From the NCBI GenBank assembly GCA_937138295.1, contig CAKZOX010000006.1, positions 1 through 55,520 on the forward strand: a stretch of DNA of 55,520 bases, read 5' to 3'. This stretch comes from an uncultured Campylobacteraceae bacterium (lineage in GTDB: Bacteria > Campylobacterota > Campylobacteria > Campylobacterales > Arcobacteraceae). Positions 25,129 to 34,899 of the stretch are shown here, piece by piece. Under the pieces are notes generated by a model that saw only the letters and a program-made list of their open reading frames with translations, made no database searches and was not told where the DNA came from. Numbering within the stretch: the first letter of the stretch is position 1; each line of letters opens with the position of its first letter. The position numbers and the translations under genes are program-made.

Positions 25129-26679
25129 TTGATTAAACTATTAATCTTATCTTTTTTAGCAATAAACTTATTTGCTAAAACTTTCACCATAGCTTCTTAC
25201 AATGTTGAAAATCTTTTTGACTTAAATCTTCAAGGTACAGAATATAAAGAGTACATTCCAAACAACAAATATAATTGGAATAAAAAATCTTTTGAAGCAA
25301 AAATCTCAAATATAATAAAAGTGATAAAACAATTAGATGCAGATATAATTGCATTGCAAGAAATAGAAAATGAAAAACTTCTAATACTTTTAAAACAAAA
25401 ACTACCAAATTATAAATATCACTCTTTTGCTAAAATGAAAAACTCAAGTATTGGTTTAGGGTTTTTATCAAAAATTGAAATTATTGATAATAAAAGAATT
25501 GATGTTAATTTCAAAAAAAAGAGATTTAGACCTATACTAGAAACTGTTTTTGAAATTGAAAATATTAAATTTTCTATATTTAATAATCACTGGCCATCTA
25601 AAAGATCCAGTGAAAGTTATAGAGTAAAATATGCTTTAGCTTTAAATAAATATATCAAAAAGTTTCAAAATGACTATGATTACATTTTATTGGGTGATTT
25701 TAATTCAAATTATGATGAATTCAAAACATTAAAATATCTTGAAAACTTAAATGATACTCAAGGTTTAACAGGAATAAATGATGTTTTAAAAACAATAAAA
25801 GATTACAAATACATTCAACAAAATCAAATTGATGATAATACACATTATAATTTATGGCTAGAAATTCCTTTAAGTCAAAGATTTTCTTCAAAATATAGAG
25901 GAGAAAACAATACACCAGATAATATAATTTTACCAAGTGCTTTGTTTGATAATAAAAAACTATCATATGTTGATGATAGTTTTAAAGTTCATATAAATGA
26001 TGAATTATATTTCAACAATCAAATATACAGATGGCAAACTGATTATAAGAAAAGACATAAAGCTGAAGGTTTTTCAGATCATTTACCTATAATTGCAACT
26101 TTTTCAACTGATAAATTTAGACTAAAAGAAAATAAAGAAAATCTAAAAAACATTAAAATATCTGATTTATATAAAATAAATAAAATAGAAGATTATTCAA
26201 TTTTAGAAAATGTATCTGTAATTTATAAACACAAAAATAATGCAATTATTAAACAAAATAATGACCGAGCCATATATTTATATAAAACTGCTCAAGAATT
26301 AAAAAGTGGTTTTAATTATGACCTTAAGATTTTAAAATTAGATGAGTTTAATGGTCTCAAAGAGATTAAAAAAATAGTAGTTTTAAATGAAAAATATAGA
26401 ATTAATCCAAAGAATTATTTTATAGATGCTACTAAAATTGATTTATTTAATACAAAATTTCAAAATGAAATTATTACCAATTTAACTGGTATTTACAACA
26501 ATGGATACTTAAACTTTAAAGATGGGAAAATTAAACTTTATACTAAAGATAAATCTCTATTACCAAGAAATAATGAAAAAATTAATATACTAAACTCTCA
26601 TTTAGGTACATTTAGAGGAAAAATACAATTGAACATATATAAAAAATCTGACTATGAAGTAATTTCAAATGCTAATTAA
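25129..26679 (+). CDS. Secreted endonuclease/exonuclease/phosphatase family protein
   Basis: This 516-residue protein begins at a TTG with GGAG six bases upstream. A signal peptide (MIKLLILSFLAINLFAK) is followed by an EEP domain (about 18-325). Visible motifs are ASYNVENLFD, ADIIALQEIEN (catalytic Glu), NNHWPSK (His), LLGDFNSN (Asp and Asn) and SDHLPI (Asp-His). The last 180 residues form a beta-rich extra domain of unknown role. It is predicted to be a periplasmic nuclease or lipid phosphodiesterase. It overlaps murJ by 11 bases. Confidence 0.85.
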   Translation: MIKLLILSFLAINLFAKTFTIASYNVENLFDLNLQGTEYKEYIPNNKYNWNKKSFEAKISNIIKVIKQLDADIIALQEIENEKLLILLKQKLPNYKYHSFAKMKNSSIGLGFLSKIEIIDNKRIDVNFKKKRFRPILETVFEIENIKFSIFNNHWPSKRSSESYRVKYALALNKYIKKFQNDYDYILLGDFNSNYDEFKTLKYLENLNDTQGLTGINDVLKTIKDYKYIQQNQIDDNTHYNLWLEIPLSQRFSSKYRGENNTPDNIILPSALFDNKKLSYVDDSFKVHINDELYFNNQIYRWQTDYKKRHKAEGFSDHLPIIATFSTDKFRLKENKENLKNIKISDLYKINKIEDYSILENVSVIYKHKNNAIIKQNNDRAIYLYKTAQELKSGFNYDLKILKLDEFNGLKEIKKIVVLNEKYRINPKNYFIDATKIDLFNTKFQNEIITNLTGIYNNGYLNFKDGKIKLYTKDKSLLPRNNEKINILNSHLGTFRGKIQLNIYKKSDYEVISNAN

Positions 26680-27967
26680 ATCAATTTTTACAAATAGTTC
26701 AGGGATACTTGTCTCAAGAGTTTTAGGTTTTATTAGAGATTTATTAACAGCTTCAATTTTAGGAGCAAATGTATATTCAGACATATTTTTTGTGGCCTTT
26801 AAGTTCCCTAATCTTTTTAGAAGAATATTTGCAGAAGGTGCATTTACTCAAGCATTTATTCCAAGTTATGCAAACTCAAATCACAAAATAAGATTTTCAT
26901 CTATTGTATTTTTACAAATATTTGCTTTTTTAATAGTTTTATCTTTATTTGTAACCCTATTTTCACATTTAGTTACAAAAGCTATAGCAATAGGTTTTGA
27001 TGATGCAACTATTGATTTAGCAGCACCTCTTTTTGCAATAAACTTTTATTATTTACCAATGATTTTTGTAGTTACATTTGCAGCTGCTTTACTTCAATAT
27101 AAAAATCACTTTGCTACAACTGCTTTTTCAACAGCACTACTAAATTTAGCTTTAATAGCCGCATTATTAATATCACAAGATATGGAAAAATATGATATTA
27201 CTTTTTATTTATCATATGGAGTTTTAGTTGGTGGATTATTACAAATCATTACTCATTTAATAGCTTTAAAAAAACATAATTTATGTAAAGTATTTCACTT
27301 TAAAAAACACAAGAAAAAAGAAGAAAACAAGTTTTATAAAAACTTTGTAGCAGCTACTTTAGGGAGTTCAACTTCACATATTTCTGCTTTTATTGATACA
27401 TGGTTAGCATCATTTTTGATGAGTGGTTCAATTTCATACCTTTATTATGGAAATAGAGTTTTTCAACTTCCTCTAGCTTTATTCGCAATTGCAACATCAA
27501 TAGCACTATTTCCTATGATTGCAAAAGCAATAAAAAATAGTGATGAAAATAAAGCTTTAAAACTTATGAAAAAATCTTCGTTGATTTTATTTGGATTACT
27601 AAGTATTGCAACATTTATAGGAATATTCTTTGATAAAGAAATCGTATGCTTACTTTTTGAAAGGGGAGCATTTACAAGTGAAGACACCAAAAATACAGCC
27701 TTAATCTTAACAATGTATTTAATAGGCTTATTACCTTTTGGTATCGCTAAAATATTTTCACTTTGGTTATATGCAAAACAACAGCAATTTCTAGCGGCAA
27801 AAATTTCTATGCAAAGTTTAGGTTTTAATATAGTATTTTCACTAGCATTAATCTCTCCATATGGTGCAGCTGGTTTAGCATTTGCATCAACTTTAAGTGG
27901 ATTTATTCTATTTATTTTAACAATAAAAGCTTTTGGTTTCAAAAGGTTTATTGAAATGTTTAGATAA
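26669..27967 (+). CDS. murJ: Lipid II flippase MurJ
   Basis: This 432-residue protein has about 13 membrane helices. Its N-terminal ILVSRVLGFIRDLLTASILG and FAEGAFTQAFIPSY are typical MurJ (MviN) signatures. It moves lipid II across the inner membrane for peptidoglycan synthesis. It is slightly shorter than E. coli MurJ (511), as is common when the last helices are missing. The start overlaps the upstream gene, so they are translationally coupled. Confidence 0.93.
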   Translation: MLIKSIFTNSSGILVSRVLGFIRDLLTASILGANVYSDIFFVAFKFPNLFRRIFAEGAFTQAFIPSYANSNHKIRFSSIVFLQIFAFLIVLSLFVTLFSHLVTKAIAIGFDDATIDLAAPLFAINFYYLPMIFVVTFAAALLQYKNHFATTAFSTALLNLALIAALLISQDMEKYDITFYLSYGVLVGGLLQIITHLIALKKHNLCKVFHFKKHKKKEENKFYKNFVAATLGSSTSHISAFIDTWLASFLMSGSISYLYYGNRVFQLPLALFAIATSIALFPMIAKAIKNSDENKALKLMKKSSLILFGLLSIATFIGIFFDKEIVCLLFERGAFTSEDTKNTALILTMYLIGLLPFGIAKIFSLWLYAKQQQFLAAKISMQSLGFNIVFSLALISPYGAAGLAFASTLSGFILFILTIKAFGFKRFIEMFR

Positions 27968-27997
27968 AATACATTTTTAATAAGAACTAGGATTTAA

Positions 27998-29707
27998 ATG
28001 AAAGAATTTTATAGACACTATTTACCTTACATAAAAAACTACAAACTAAAGTTTTTCTTTGCAGTAATCGGTATGATTATGGTTGCAGGGGGAACAGCTG
28101 GAACAGTTTATATAATTGAACCTTTACTTGATAATATTTTCATAAATAAAAATGAAGAATTACTTTATATCATGCCTTTTATTGTAGTTGGTATATATAC
28201 AATAAAAGCTTTAGGAACTTATATACAAAAATATTATATTTCCTACATTGGTCAAGATATTGTAAGAATAATTAGAGATAAACTTTTAAAACATATTTTA
28301 AATCTTGATATGAGCTTTTTTAATAAAAGGCATGGTGGTGAATTAATATCAAGAATAACAAATGATATCAATAGAATTCAAATGGCCGTATCAAATTATG
28401 TATCTGATATGATTAGAGAACTTCTAACTATTATTGGACTTGTTAGTGTTGCAATTTATCAAAGTGCTGAACTAGCTTTTTATGGCTTAGTTGTACTTCC
28501 ATTAGCTTTGATTCCTTTATCAAAATTAGCTAAAAAAATGAAAAAAATATCATTTAGATCTCAAGAGTCTATTTCTGATATTACATCACATTTAAGTGAA
28601 ACATTTAATAATGTGGAACTTATAAAAGCCAATTGCACAAATAACATAGAATTGAAAAGTTTTGAAGCTCATAACAAAAACTTTTTTACTGTGAATATGA
28701 AAGCTGTTAAAAACAATGCTTTAGTATCTCCTATTATGGAAATAATTGGTTCTTTAGGTTTTGCAGCTGTAATTATAGTTGGTGGAGCTCAAGTTATTAG
28801 TGGAGAACTAACAACTGGTTCATTTTTATCATTTACAACTGCCCTATTTTCTTTATATACACCAATAAAAAGATTAAGCTCATTATACAACCAACTTCAA
28901 GATGCAATTGCTGCTGATGTTAGAATTAAAAATATTTTCAATATTCAAGCTGAAATAAAAGATGGAGATAAAGAGTTTCCTAAAAATATCGATTCTGTTA
29001 TTTTCAAAAATGTAGAATTAAAATATGGCGATTTTACAGCTTTAAAAAATATTAGTCTTGAAGCAAAAAAAGGTGAAAAATTTGCTTTAGTCGGTGACAG
29101 TGGTGGAGGTAAATCTTCACTTATAAATTTAATTGTAAGATTTTATGAAGCTAATAAAGGTGAAATACTTTTTAATGACTCAGAAATAAAAGATATAAAC
29201 ATCAAATCTTTAAGAGATAATATATCAATGGTAACTCAAAAAGTATATATTTTAAATGATACAGTTGCCGCAAATATTGCCTATGGAAATGAGTTCAACG
29301 AACAAAAAATTAGAGATGTTTTAAAGCAAGCCCATGCATTAGATTTTGTTGAAAACATGGAAAATGGAATTTATTCTATTCTTGATGAAGCAGGTAAAAA
29401 TTTAAGTGGGGGACAAAGACAAAGAATTGCCATAGCAAGAGCATTATATAAGGACCCACAAATAATGATTTTAGATGAAGCTACCTCTGCATTAGATAAT
29501 GAAAGTGAATCAATAATTACTCAAGTTATTGATGAAATTTCGAAAGAAAGAATAGTATTTATTATTGCCCATAGACTAAGTACTGTTAAATCAAGTGATA
29601 AAATCGCTGTGTTTAAAGATGGTAATATTGTGGATATTGCAGATGAAAAAACTCTTTTAGAAAGATGTGAAGAATACCAAAGACTTCATGAATTATCACA
29701 TATTTAA
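27998..29707 (+). CDS. msbA: MsbA-like lipid flippase, ABC exporter half-transporter
   Basis: This 569-residue protein has six membrane helices (about 18-290) and an ABC domain with Walker A GDSGGGKSS (366-374), signature LSGGQ (469-473) and Walker B IMILDE (489-494). The order msbA-pyrD-M16-dapA is the conserved Campylobacterota arrangement, supporting export of lipid A or lipooligosaccharide precursors. It forms a homodimer. Confidence 0.87.
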   Translation: MKEFYRHYLPYIKNYKLKFFFAVIGMIMVAGGTAGTVYIIEPLLDNIFINKNEELLYIMPFIVVGIYTIKALGTYIQKYYISYIGQDIVRIIRDKLLKHILNLDMSFFNKRHGGELISRITNDINRIQMAVSNYVSDMIRELLTIIGLVSVAIYQSAELAFYGLVVLPLALIPLSKLAKKMKKISFRSQESISDITSHLSETFNNVELIKANCTNNIELKSFEAHNKNFFTVNMKAVKNNALVSPIMEIIGSLGFAAVIIVGGAQVISGELTTGSFLSFTTALFSLYTPIKRLSSLYNQLQDAIAADVRIKNIFNIQAEIKDGDKEFPKNIDSVIFKNVELKYGDFTALKNISLEAKKGEKFALVGDSGGGKSSLINLIVRFYEANKGEILFNDSEIKDINIKSLRDNISMVTQKVYILNDTVAANIAYGNEFNEQKIRDVLKQAHALDFVENMENGIYSILDEAGKNLSGGQRQRIAIARALYKDPQIMILDEATSALDNESESIITQVIDEISKERIVFIIAHRLSTVKSSDKIAVFKDGNIVDIADEKTLLERCEEYQRLHELSHI

Positions 29708-29724
29708 CAAAACAAAATATGTGA
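29696..29724 (+). terminator. Hairpin after msbA
   Basis: TCACATATTT (29696-29705) pairs perfectly with AAATATGTGA (29715-29724), followed by TTTTCT. This may separate pyrD from msbA. A second small inverted repeat, TTAGATA/TATCTAA, lies at 29758-29774, near the pyrD ribosome binding site. Confidence 0.6.
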
Positions 29725-29791
29725 TTTTCTCTCGTTAAAACTTATATTTATGGATACTTAGATAAAATATCTAAAATTTTAAAGGATATTC

Positions 29792-30850
29792 TTGATAAGT
29801 TACAATCTAATCAAAAAAGTACTGTTCAAATTTGAACCTGAAACAGCTCACAATATTTCAGAAGCTGGTTTAAAATCTTTACCATATCTATTTCCAATAA
29901 ATAGCTATATGAAAAGTAAAAACTTTGTTGATGATGCAAAACTTACTCAAGAAATCTTTGATGTAAAGTTTTCAAACCCTGTAGGATTAGCTGCAGGATT
30001 TGATAAAAACTGTACAATGGTTAAGTCAATGCAAGCCTTAGGGTTTGGATTTACAGAAATTGGAACAATGACTCCAAGACCTCAAGATGGAAATCCTAAA
30101 CCTAGAATGTTTAGATACCCTGAGGCTAAGTCAGTACAAAATGCTATGGGTTTCAATAACAAAGGTGCCCATGAAGTTTTAAAAAATTTAAAAGCAGTTT
30201 ATCCATATGAAATTCCTATTGGAGCTAATATTGGTAAAAATAAAACAACACCTGAAGATTTAGCTTTAGAAGATTATAAATCATTAATCAAAAAGTTTGA
30301 AGCTTCTTGTGATTATTTAGTAATTAATATTTCAAGTCCAAATACTCCAAATCTAAGAGATTTACAAAATGAAAAGTTTATTTCTGAGCTATTTACTATG
30401 GCAAATAGTCTTACAAATAAACCAATTTTATTAAAAATCGCTCCTGATATGGAACCAAAGATTGCAATTGACCTTTGTAATAGTGCTGTAAATGCTGGTG
30501 CTGCTGGTATTATTGCAACTAATACAACAATTGATTATAATTTAGTTCCAGGTTGTCAAGACTTTGGTGGATTAAGTGGTGCATGTTTAACTGAAAAATC
30601 ATATAATCTATTTAAAGAACTTGCAAAAGAGTTATTTGGTAAAACAATATTAATCTCTGTAGGTGGAATTTCAAATGGAAAACAAGCCTATGATAGATTA
30701 AAAGCTGGTGCTTCATTAATTCAAGTTTATTCTGGATTAGTATTTGAAGGTCCTTCAATGGTAAGAAAAATCAATGAAGAGATTTTAGAATTAATGAAAC
30801 AAGATGGATATATGCACATATCAGAAGTAATAGGTGCAGATTTAAAATAA
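29792..30850 (+). CDS. pyrD: Dihydroorotate dehydrogenase (quinone), class 2
   Basis: This 352-residue protein starts at a TTG with AAAGGA five bases upstream. Class 2 features are the N-terminal membrane-associated helix, VGLAAGFDKNC, the FMN-contacting segments and the catalytic Ser in NISSPNTPNLR. GGIS near 290 is the phosphate-binding loop. It oxidises dihydroorotate to orotate, passing electrons to quinone. It heads a tight run with the M16 peptidase, globin, dapA and fabL-like genes. Confidence 0.95.
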   Translation: MISYNLIKKVLFKFEPETAHNISEAGLKSLPYLFPINSYMKSKNFVDDAKLTQEIFDVKFSNPVGLAAGFDKNCTMVKSMQALGFGFTEIGTMTPRPQDGNPKPRMFRYPEAKSVQNAMGFNNKGAHEVLKNLKAVYPYEIPIGANIGKNKTTPEDLALEDYKSLIKKFEASCDYLVINISSPNTPNLRDLQNEKFISELFTMANSLTNKPILLKIAPDMEPKIAIDLCNSAVNAGAAGIIATNTTIDYNLVPGCQDFGGLSGACLTEKSYNLFKELAKELFGKTILISVGGISNGKQAYDRLKAGASLIQVYSGLVFEGPSMVRKINEEILELMKQDGYMHISEVIGADLK

Positions 30851-30873
30851 AAATAAACAATTAGGGGATTGGA

Positions 30874-32196
30874 ATGAAAAAAATTATATCACTTTATGTT
30901 TTTTCAATTTTCTTTTTATTTTCGGAGGTATTAATGAGTAGCAATGCTCTTCCAAAATATTATACAAAAACTTTAGCAAATGGATTGCAAATTGTTGCAA
31001 TACCTATGAAAAATGACACAAACGTAGTTACTACAAATATTTTTTATAAAGTAGGAAGTAGAAATGAAGTTATGGGGAAAAGTGGAATAGCTCACATGCT
31101 TGAGCACTTGAACTTTAAGTCAACAGAAAATCTTAATGCTGGTGAATTTGATGAGATTGTAAAAGGATTTGGTGGAGTTAATAATGCTTCAACATCTTTT
31201 GACTTTACAAAATACTATATTAAATCATCATCTAAAAATATGGATAAATCCTTAGAATTATTTGCAGAATTAATGCAAAACTTAACTCTAAAAGATGAAG
31301 AATTTCAACCAGAAAGAGATGTTGTAGCTGAAGAAAGAAGATGGAGAACTGATAATAATCCTATGGGATACTTACAGTATAGATTATTTAATAATACATA
31401 TTTATATCATCCATACCACTGGACTCCAATTGGTTTTATGAGCGACATCCAAAATTGGACTATTGAAGATATTAAAGACTTCCACAGTACTTTTTATCAA
31501 CCAAAAAATGCAATTATTGTAGTTGCTGGTGATATTGAAAAAGAAGAAGTTTTCGCTTCAAGTGAAAAATACTTTAAAGATATTGAAAATTCTAAGGAAA
31601 TTCCTACTGTTCATATGGTAGAACCTCCACAAGATGGAGAAAGAAGAGCAATTATTTACAAAGATTCACAAGTTGAAATGTTAGCTATGGCTTATCATAT
31701 TCCTAATTTTGAACATGAAGATCAAGTTGCATTATCTGCTTTAAGTGAATTATTAAGTTCTGGTAAAAGTTCTATTTTACAAAAAGAGTTAGTAGATAAT
31801 AAAAGACTTGCAAATCAAATTTATGCATATAATGTTGAATTAATTGATCCAGGTGTGTTTATGTTTGTAGCAATTGCAAACGAAGGTGTTGAAGCTAAAG
31901 ATATTGAAAAAGAAATCAATAAAATCATCGAAAAAGTAAAAAAAGGTGATTTTAAAGAAAAAGAACTTGAAAAAATTAAAGTTAATACAAAAGCTGATTT
32001 TATTTTCTCATTAGAAAATTCTAGCAGTGTATCTTCACTTTATGGTTCATATTTTGTAAGGGGAAACACTACTCCATTATTTGAGTATGAAAATAATATT
32101 GAAAAACTAAAAAAAGAAGATTTAGTTCAAGCAGCTAAAAAATATTTAGTAAAAAGAAACTCTACTACTTTAATCTTAAAGAAAGAAGAGAAGTAA
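30874..32196 (+). CDS. Zinc peptidase of the M16 family, secreted
   Basis: This 440-residue protein has a signal sequence (about 1-20). It has the inverted zinc motif His74-Met-Leu-Glu77-His78 (HxxEH) and the distal Glu at 153/154 (VAEERRWR). A single catalytic half of about 430 residues, without a second fused inactive half, implies a dimer, as in bacterial M16B peptidases. Orthologues next to pyrD and dapA occur in Campylobacter and Helicobacter. Substrate is unknown, probably peptides in the periplasm. Confidence 0.9.
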   Translation: MKKIISLYVFSIFFLFSEVLMSSNALPKYYTKTLANGLQIVAIPMKNDTNVVTTNIFYKVGSRNEVMGKSGIAHMLEHLNFKSTENLNAGEFDEIVKGFGGVNNASTSFDFTKYYIKSSSKNMDKSLELFAELMQNLTLKDEEFQPERDVVAEERRWRTDNNPMGYLQYRLFNNTYLYHPYHWTPIGFMSDIQNWTIEDIKDFHSTFYQPKNAIIVVAGDIEKEEVFASSEKYFKDIENSKEIPTVHMVEPPQDGERRAIIYKDSQVEMLAMAYHIPNFEHEDQVALSALSELLSSGKSSILQKELVDNKRLANQIYAYNVELIDPGVFMFVAIANEGVEAKDIEKEINKIIEKVKKGDFKEKELEKIKVNTKADFIFSLENSSSVSSLYGSYFVRGNTTPLFEYENNIEKLKKEDLVQAAKKYLVKRNSTTLILKKEEK

Positions 32197-32198
32197 AA

Positions 32199-32669
32199 AT
32201 GGATTACAAAGTTACTAAAACAAAGTTTGGTCAAAAACCAAACTTTGACTATCCAAAACCAATTTTTTATGAAGAATTAGGTGATGAAGGATTGAAAAAA
32301 CTATTTAGTGATTTCTATGATATTGTCGTGGATAGTGATATTGGTAACTTTTTTCCTCAAGATGAAGAAGAACTTCAAAAAGTTAAAGAACACAATGTGA
32401 AGTTTTTTATTGAAGCTTGTGGTGGACCTAAATTATACAGTGAAGCTGTAGGACATTTTGATATGATGAAAACCCATGAACAATTTTCTATTACTGAAAA
32501 AGCAAGAAGAGAATGGTTAGGTTGTATGGAAGAAGTTCTAAGAAAAACAGATATTTCTAAAGAAGCCAAAGAAAGCTTTTGGGCTTTTTTAGAAACATTT
32601 TCAAAACACACTGTAAATGTTGACGAAAGACAAGATTTAGAAGATCTTGTAATTAATAAGGAAGGATAA
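32199..32669 (+). CDS. Truncated hemoglobin, group II-like
   Basis: This 156-residue protein has a globin core. The ACGGPKLYSE segment, the proximal His93 in MMKTHEQFSI and Trp106 in REWLGCM are the classical group II pattern. It probably binds oxygen, NO or sulfide at a heme. It starts two bases after the M16 stop and dapA begins four bases after its own stop, so it sits inside the operon. Confidence 0.85.
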   Translation: MDYKVTKTKFGQKPNFDYPKPIFYEELGDEGLKKLFSDFYDIVVDSDIGNFFPQDEEELQKVKEHNVKFFIEACGGPKLYSEAVGHFDMMKTHEQFSITEKARREWLGCMEEVLRKTDISKEAKESFWAFLETFSKHTVNVDERQDLEDLVINKEG

Positions 32670-32673
32670 ATAT

Positions 32674-33561
32674 ATGGATATTATAACCGGTTCAATGACT
32701 GCATTGATAACTCCATTTAAAAATGGAAAAGTAGATCTTGAAAAATATGAGTCTTTAATAAAGAGACAAATTGATCAAGGTATTGATGTAGTAGTTCCAG
32801 TTGGTACAACAGGAGAAAGTGCAACACTTTCACATGATGAACATAAACAATGTATTGAAGTAGCTGTAAGTACTTGTAAAGGTACTAATGCAAAGGTAAT
32901 TGCTGGAGCTGGTTCAAATGCAACTCATGAAGCTTGTGATATTGCAAAGCATGCACAAGATGTTGGTGCAGATGGAATTTTATCTGTAACTCCTTACTAT
33001 AATAAACCAACTCAAGAAGGATTATATCAACACTATAAAGCTATTGCAAATTCTGTTGATATTCCTTTTATGCTTTATAATGTACCAGGAAGAACAGGTG
33101 TTGAACTAGAAACTGACACTATTGTTAGATTATATGACGATGTTAGTAATATTTATGCTATCAAGGAAGCAAGTGGTTCAATTAGTAAAATAATTGAATT
33201 ACAATCTTTAAGAAATGATTTAGTAATTGTTTCAGGAGAAGATGCTATTGACTACCCTATTTTAACATGTGGTGGAAAAGGTATTATTTCTGTAACTGCT
33301 AACATTCTTCCAAACATGAAATCAAAGCTTGTTGAAGAGAGTTTAAATGGTAACTATGCAAATGCTAAAGCTATTAATGAAGAGTTATATGAATTAAATA
33401 ATGTTCTATTCTGTGAAAGTAATCCTATTCCAATCAAAGCAGCAATGTATATAGCTGGATTATTAGACACTTTAGAGTTTAGACTTCCATTAACAGCTCC
33501 AAGTGCTGAAACTATGAAAAAACTTGAGGAAACTTTATTAAAATACGAGGTTATAAAATAA
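32674..33561 (+). CDS. dapA: 4-hydroxy-tetrahydrodipicolinate synthase
   Basis: This 295-residue TIM-barrel aldolase has the DapA signatures VGTTGESATLS, VTPYYNKPTQEGL, YNVPGRTG (catalytic Tyr) and the Schiff-base Lys in YAIKEASGS. It condenses pyruvate and aspartate semialdehyde on the way to diaminopimelate and lysine. Its stop overlaps the next start by one base (TAATG). Confidence 0.95.
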   Translation: MDIITGSMTALITPFKNGKVDLEKYESLIKRQIDQGIDVVVPVGTTGESATLSHDEHKQCIEVAVSTCKGTNAKVIAGAGSNATHEACDIAKHAQDVGADGILSVTPYYNKPTQEGLYQHYKAIANSVDIPFMLYNVPGRTGVELETDTIVRLYDDVSNIYAIKEASGSISKIIELQSLRNDLVIVSGEDAIDYPILTCGGKGIISVTANILPNMKSKLVEESLNGNYANAKAINEELYELNNVLFCESNPIPIKAAMYIAGLLDTLEFRLPLTAPSAETMKKLEETLLKYEVIK

Positions 33562-34340
33562 TGAGTAATGAAATGCAAGGAAAAACATTAGTAATAACTG
33601 GTGGTACAAAAGGTATAGGAAAAGAGTGTGTTTATAAATTTGCAAGTAATGGTGTTGATGTAGCTTTTACATACAACTCAAATTCGCAAATTGCTGAAGA
33701 TATTTGTAAAGATGTTGAAGAGAAATTTGGTGTTAAATGTAAATGTTATCCATATAACATTTTAGAGCCAGAAACAGCAAAAGATTTATTTGCTGAAATT
33801 GACAAAGATTTTGATAGAGTTGATTTCTTTATTTCAAATGCAATGATTTATGGAAGAGCAGTTGTAGGTGGATATGGTAAATTTATGAAACTTAAACCAA
33901 GAGGTTTAAATAATATTTATACAGCTACTGTAAATGCATTTGTATGTGGTGCACAACAAGCTGCAAAAAGAATGCAAAAAGTTGGTGGAGGAGCTATTGT
34001 TTCACTTTCTTCAACTGGAAACTTAGTATATATTGAAAACTATTCAGGTCATGGTACTAATAAAGCGGCAGTTGAAGCTATGGTTAGATATGCAGCAACT
34101 GAATTAGGTGAAATGAATATCAGAGTAAATGCTGTTTCAGGTGGACCTATTGATACTGATGCTTTAAAAGCATTTACAAACTATGAAGAAGTAAAAGCAA
34201 AAACTGCTGAATATTCTCCATTAAATAGAATTGGTCAACCAGAAGATTTAGCACAATCTTGTTACTTCTTATGTACTAAAGATGCGTCTTGGATTACAGG
34301 TCACACTTTAATCGTAGATGGTGGAACAACTTTTAAATAA
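33561..34340 (+). CDS. Enoyl-ACP reductase-like SDR (FabL type)
   Basis: A 259-residue SDR with cofactor loop TGGTKGIG (13-20), FISNA, Ser151/Ser150 region and the active site Tyr161-x6-Lys168. The Tyr-x6-Lys spacing is that of enoyl-ACP reductases rather than the usual Tyr-x3-Lys, and the block NAVSGGPIDTDALKAF closely matches Bacillus FabL. It should reduce enoyl-ACP with NAD(P)H in fatty acid synthesis. The Helicobacter gene at this place is annotated as a hydroxysteroid-type dehydrogenase, so the substrate remains to be shown. One-base overlaps link it with dapA and pgsA. Confidence 0.75.
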   Translation: MSNEMQGKTLVITGGTKGIGKECVYKFASNGVDVAFTYNSNSQIAEDICKDVEEKFGVKCKCYPYNILEPETAKDLFAEIDKDFDRVDFFISNAMIYGRAVVGGYGKFMKLKPRGLNNIYTATVNAFVCGAQQAAKRMQKVGGGAIVSLSSTGNLVYIENYSGHGTNKAAVEAMVRYAATELGEMNIRVNAVSGGPIDTDALKAFTNYEEVKAKTAEYSPLNRIGQPEDLAQSCYFLCTKDASWITGHTLIVDGGTTFK

Positions 34341-34882
34341 TGAATAAATCTTTAAATCTACCAAACTCGTTAGCACTTTTTAGAATTTTATTAGCGCCAT
34401 TAATGTTATGGTTTTTTATAGGAAGAGATAGTCATCTATTCTCTTCTTGGCATCCATCATGGTTTGATTATTTTGCAGGTTTAATATTTGTAATTGCATC
34501 AATCACTGATTTTTTTGATGGTTATATTGCAAGAAGCTGGGATCAAATGACAAAACTAGGAAGTATTCTTGATCCTTTGGCTGATAAAATGTTAATTTTA
34601 GCTGGATTCTTAGGTCTTATGGCTATAGATAGAGCATCTGTTTGGGCTGTTTTTTTAATACTTTCAAGGGAATTTTTTATTACAGGACTTAGAGTTGTTG
34701 CAGTTGGTGAAGGTAAAAGTGTAGCTTCAACTATGGCTGGAAAAATTAAAACTGTTGTACAAATGATTGCAATAGGATTTTTAATTATGAATTGGCCATT
34801 TGCAACTGCACTTTTATGGTTAGCTGTTGTATTAACACTATACTCAGGATACGAATATACTAGGGACTATTTTAAAATTTAA
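34340..34882 (+). CDS. pgsA: CDP-diacylglycerol--glycerol-3-phosphate 3-phosphatidyltransferase
   Basis: A 180-residue membrane protein with the CDP-alcohol phosphotransferase motif (D..DG..AR.........G...D...D), here as the segment DFFDGYIARSW followed by GSILDPLADK. It makes phosphatidylglycerol phosphate. The position after dapA and SDR matches Helicobacter. The gene is part of the tight envelope run. Confidence 0.92.
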   Translation: MNKSLNLPNSLALFRILLAPLMLWFFIGRDSHLFSSWHPSWFDYFAGLIFVIASITDFFDGYIARSWDQMTKLGSILDPLADKMLILAGFLGLMAIDRASVWAVFLILSREFFITGLRVVAVGEGKSVASTMAGKIKTVVQMIAIGFLIMNWPFATALLWLAVVLTLYSGYEYTRDYFKI

Positions 34883-34899
34883 TTTTAAGGATTAAAAAT

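Noticed and set aside
27463..27942. 159-residue minus-strand frame inside murJ
   Set aside because: Antisense to a well-supported membrane protein gene, with no family motif or ribosome binding site.
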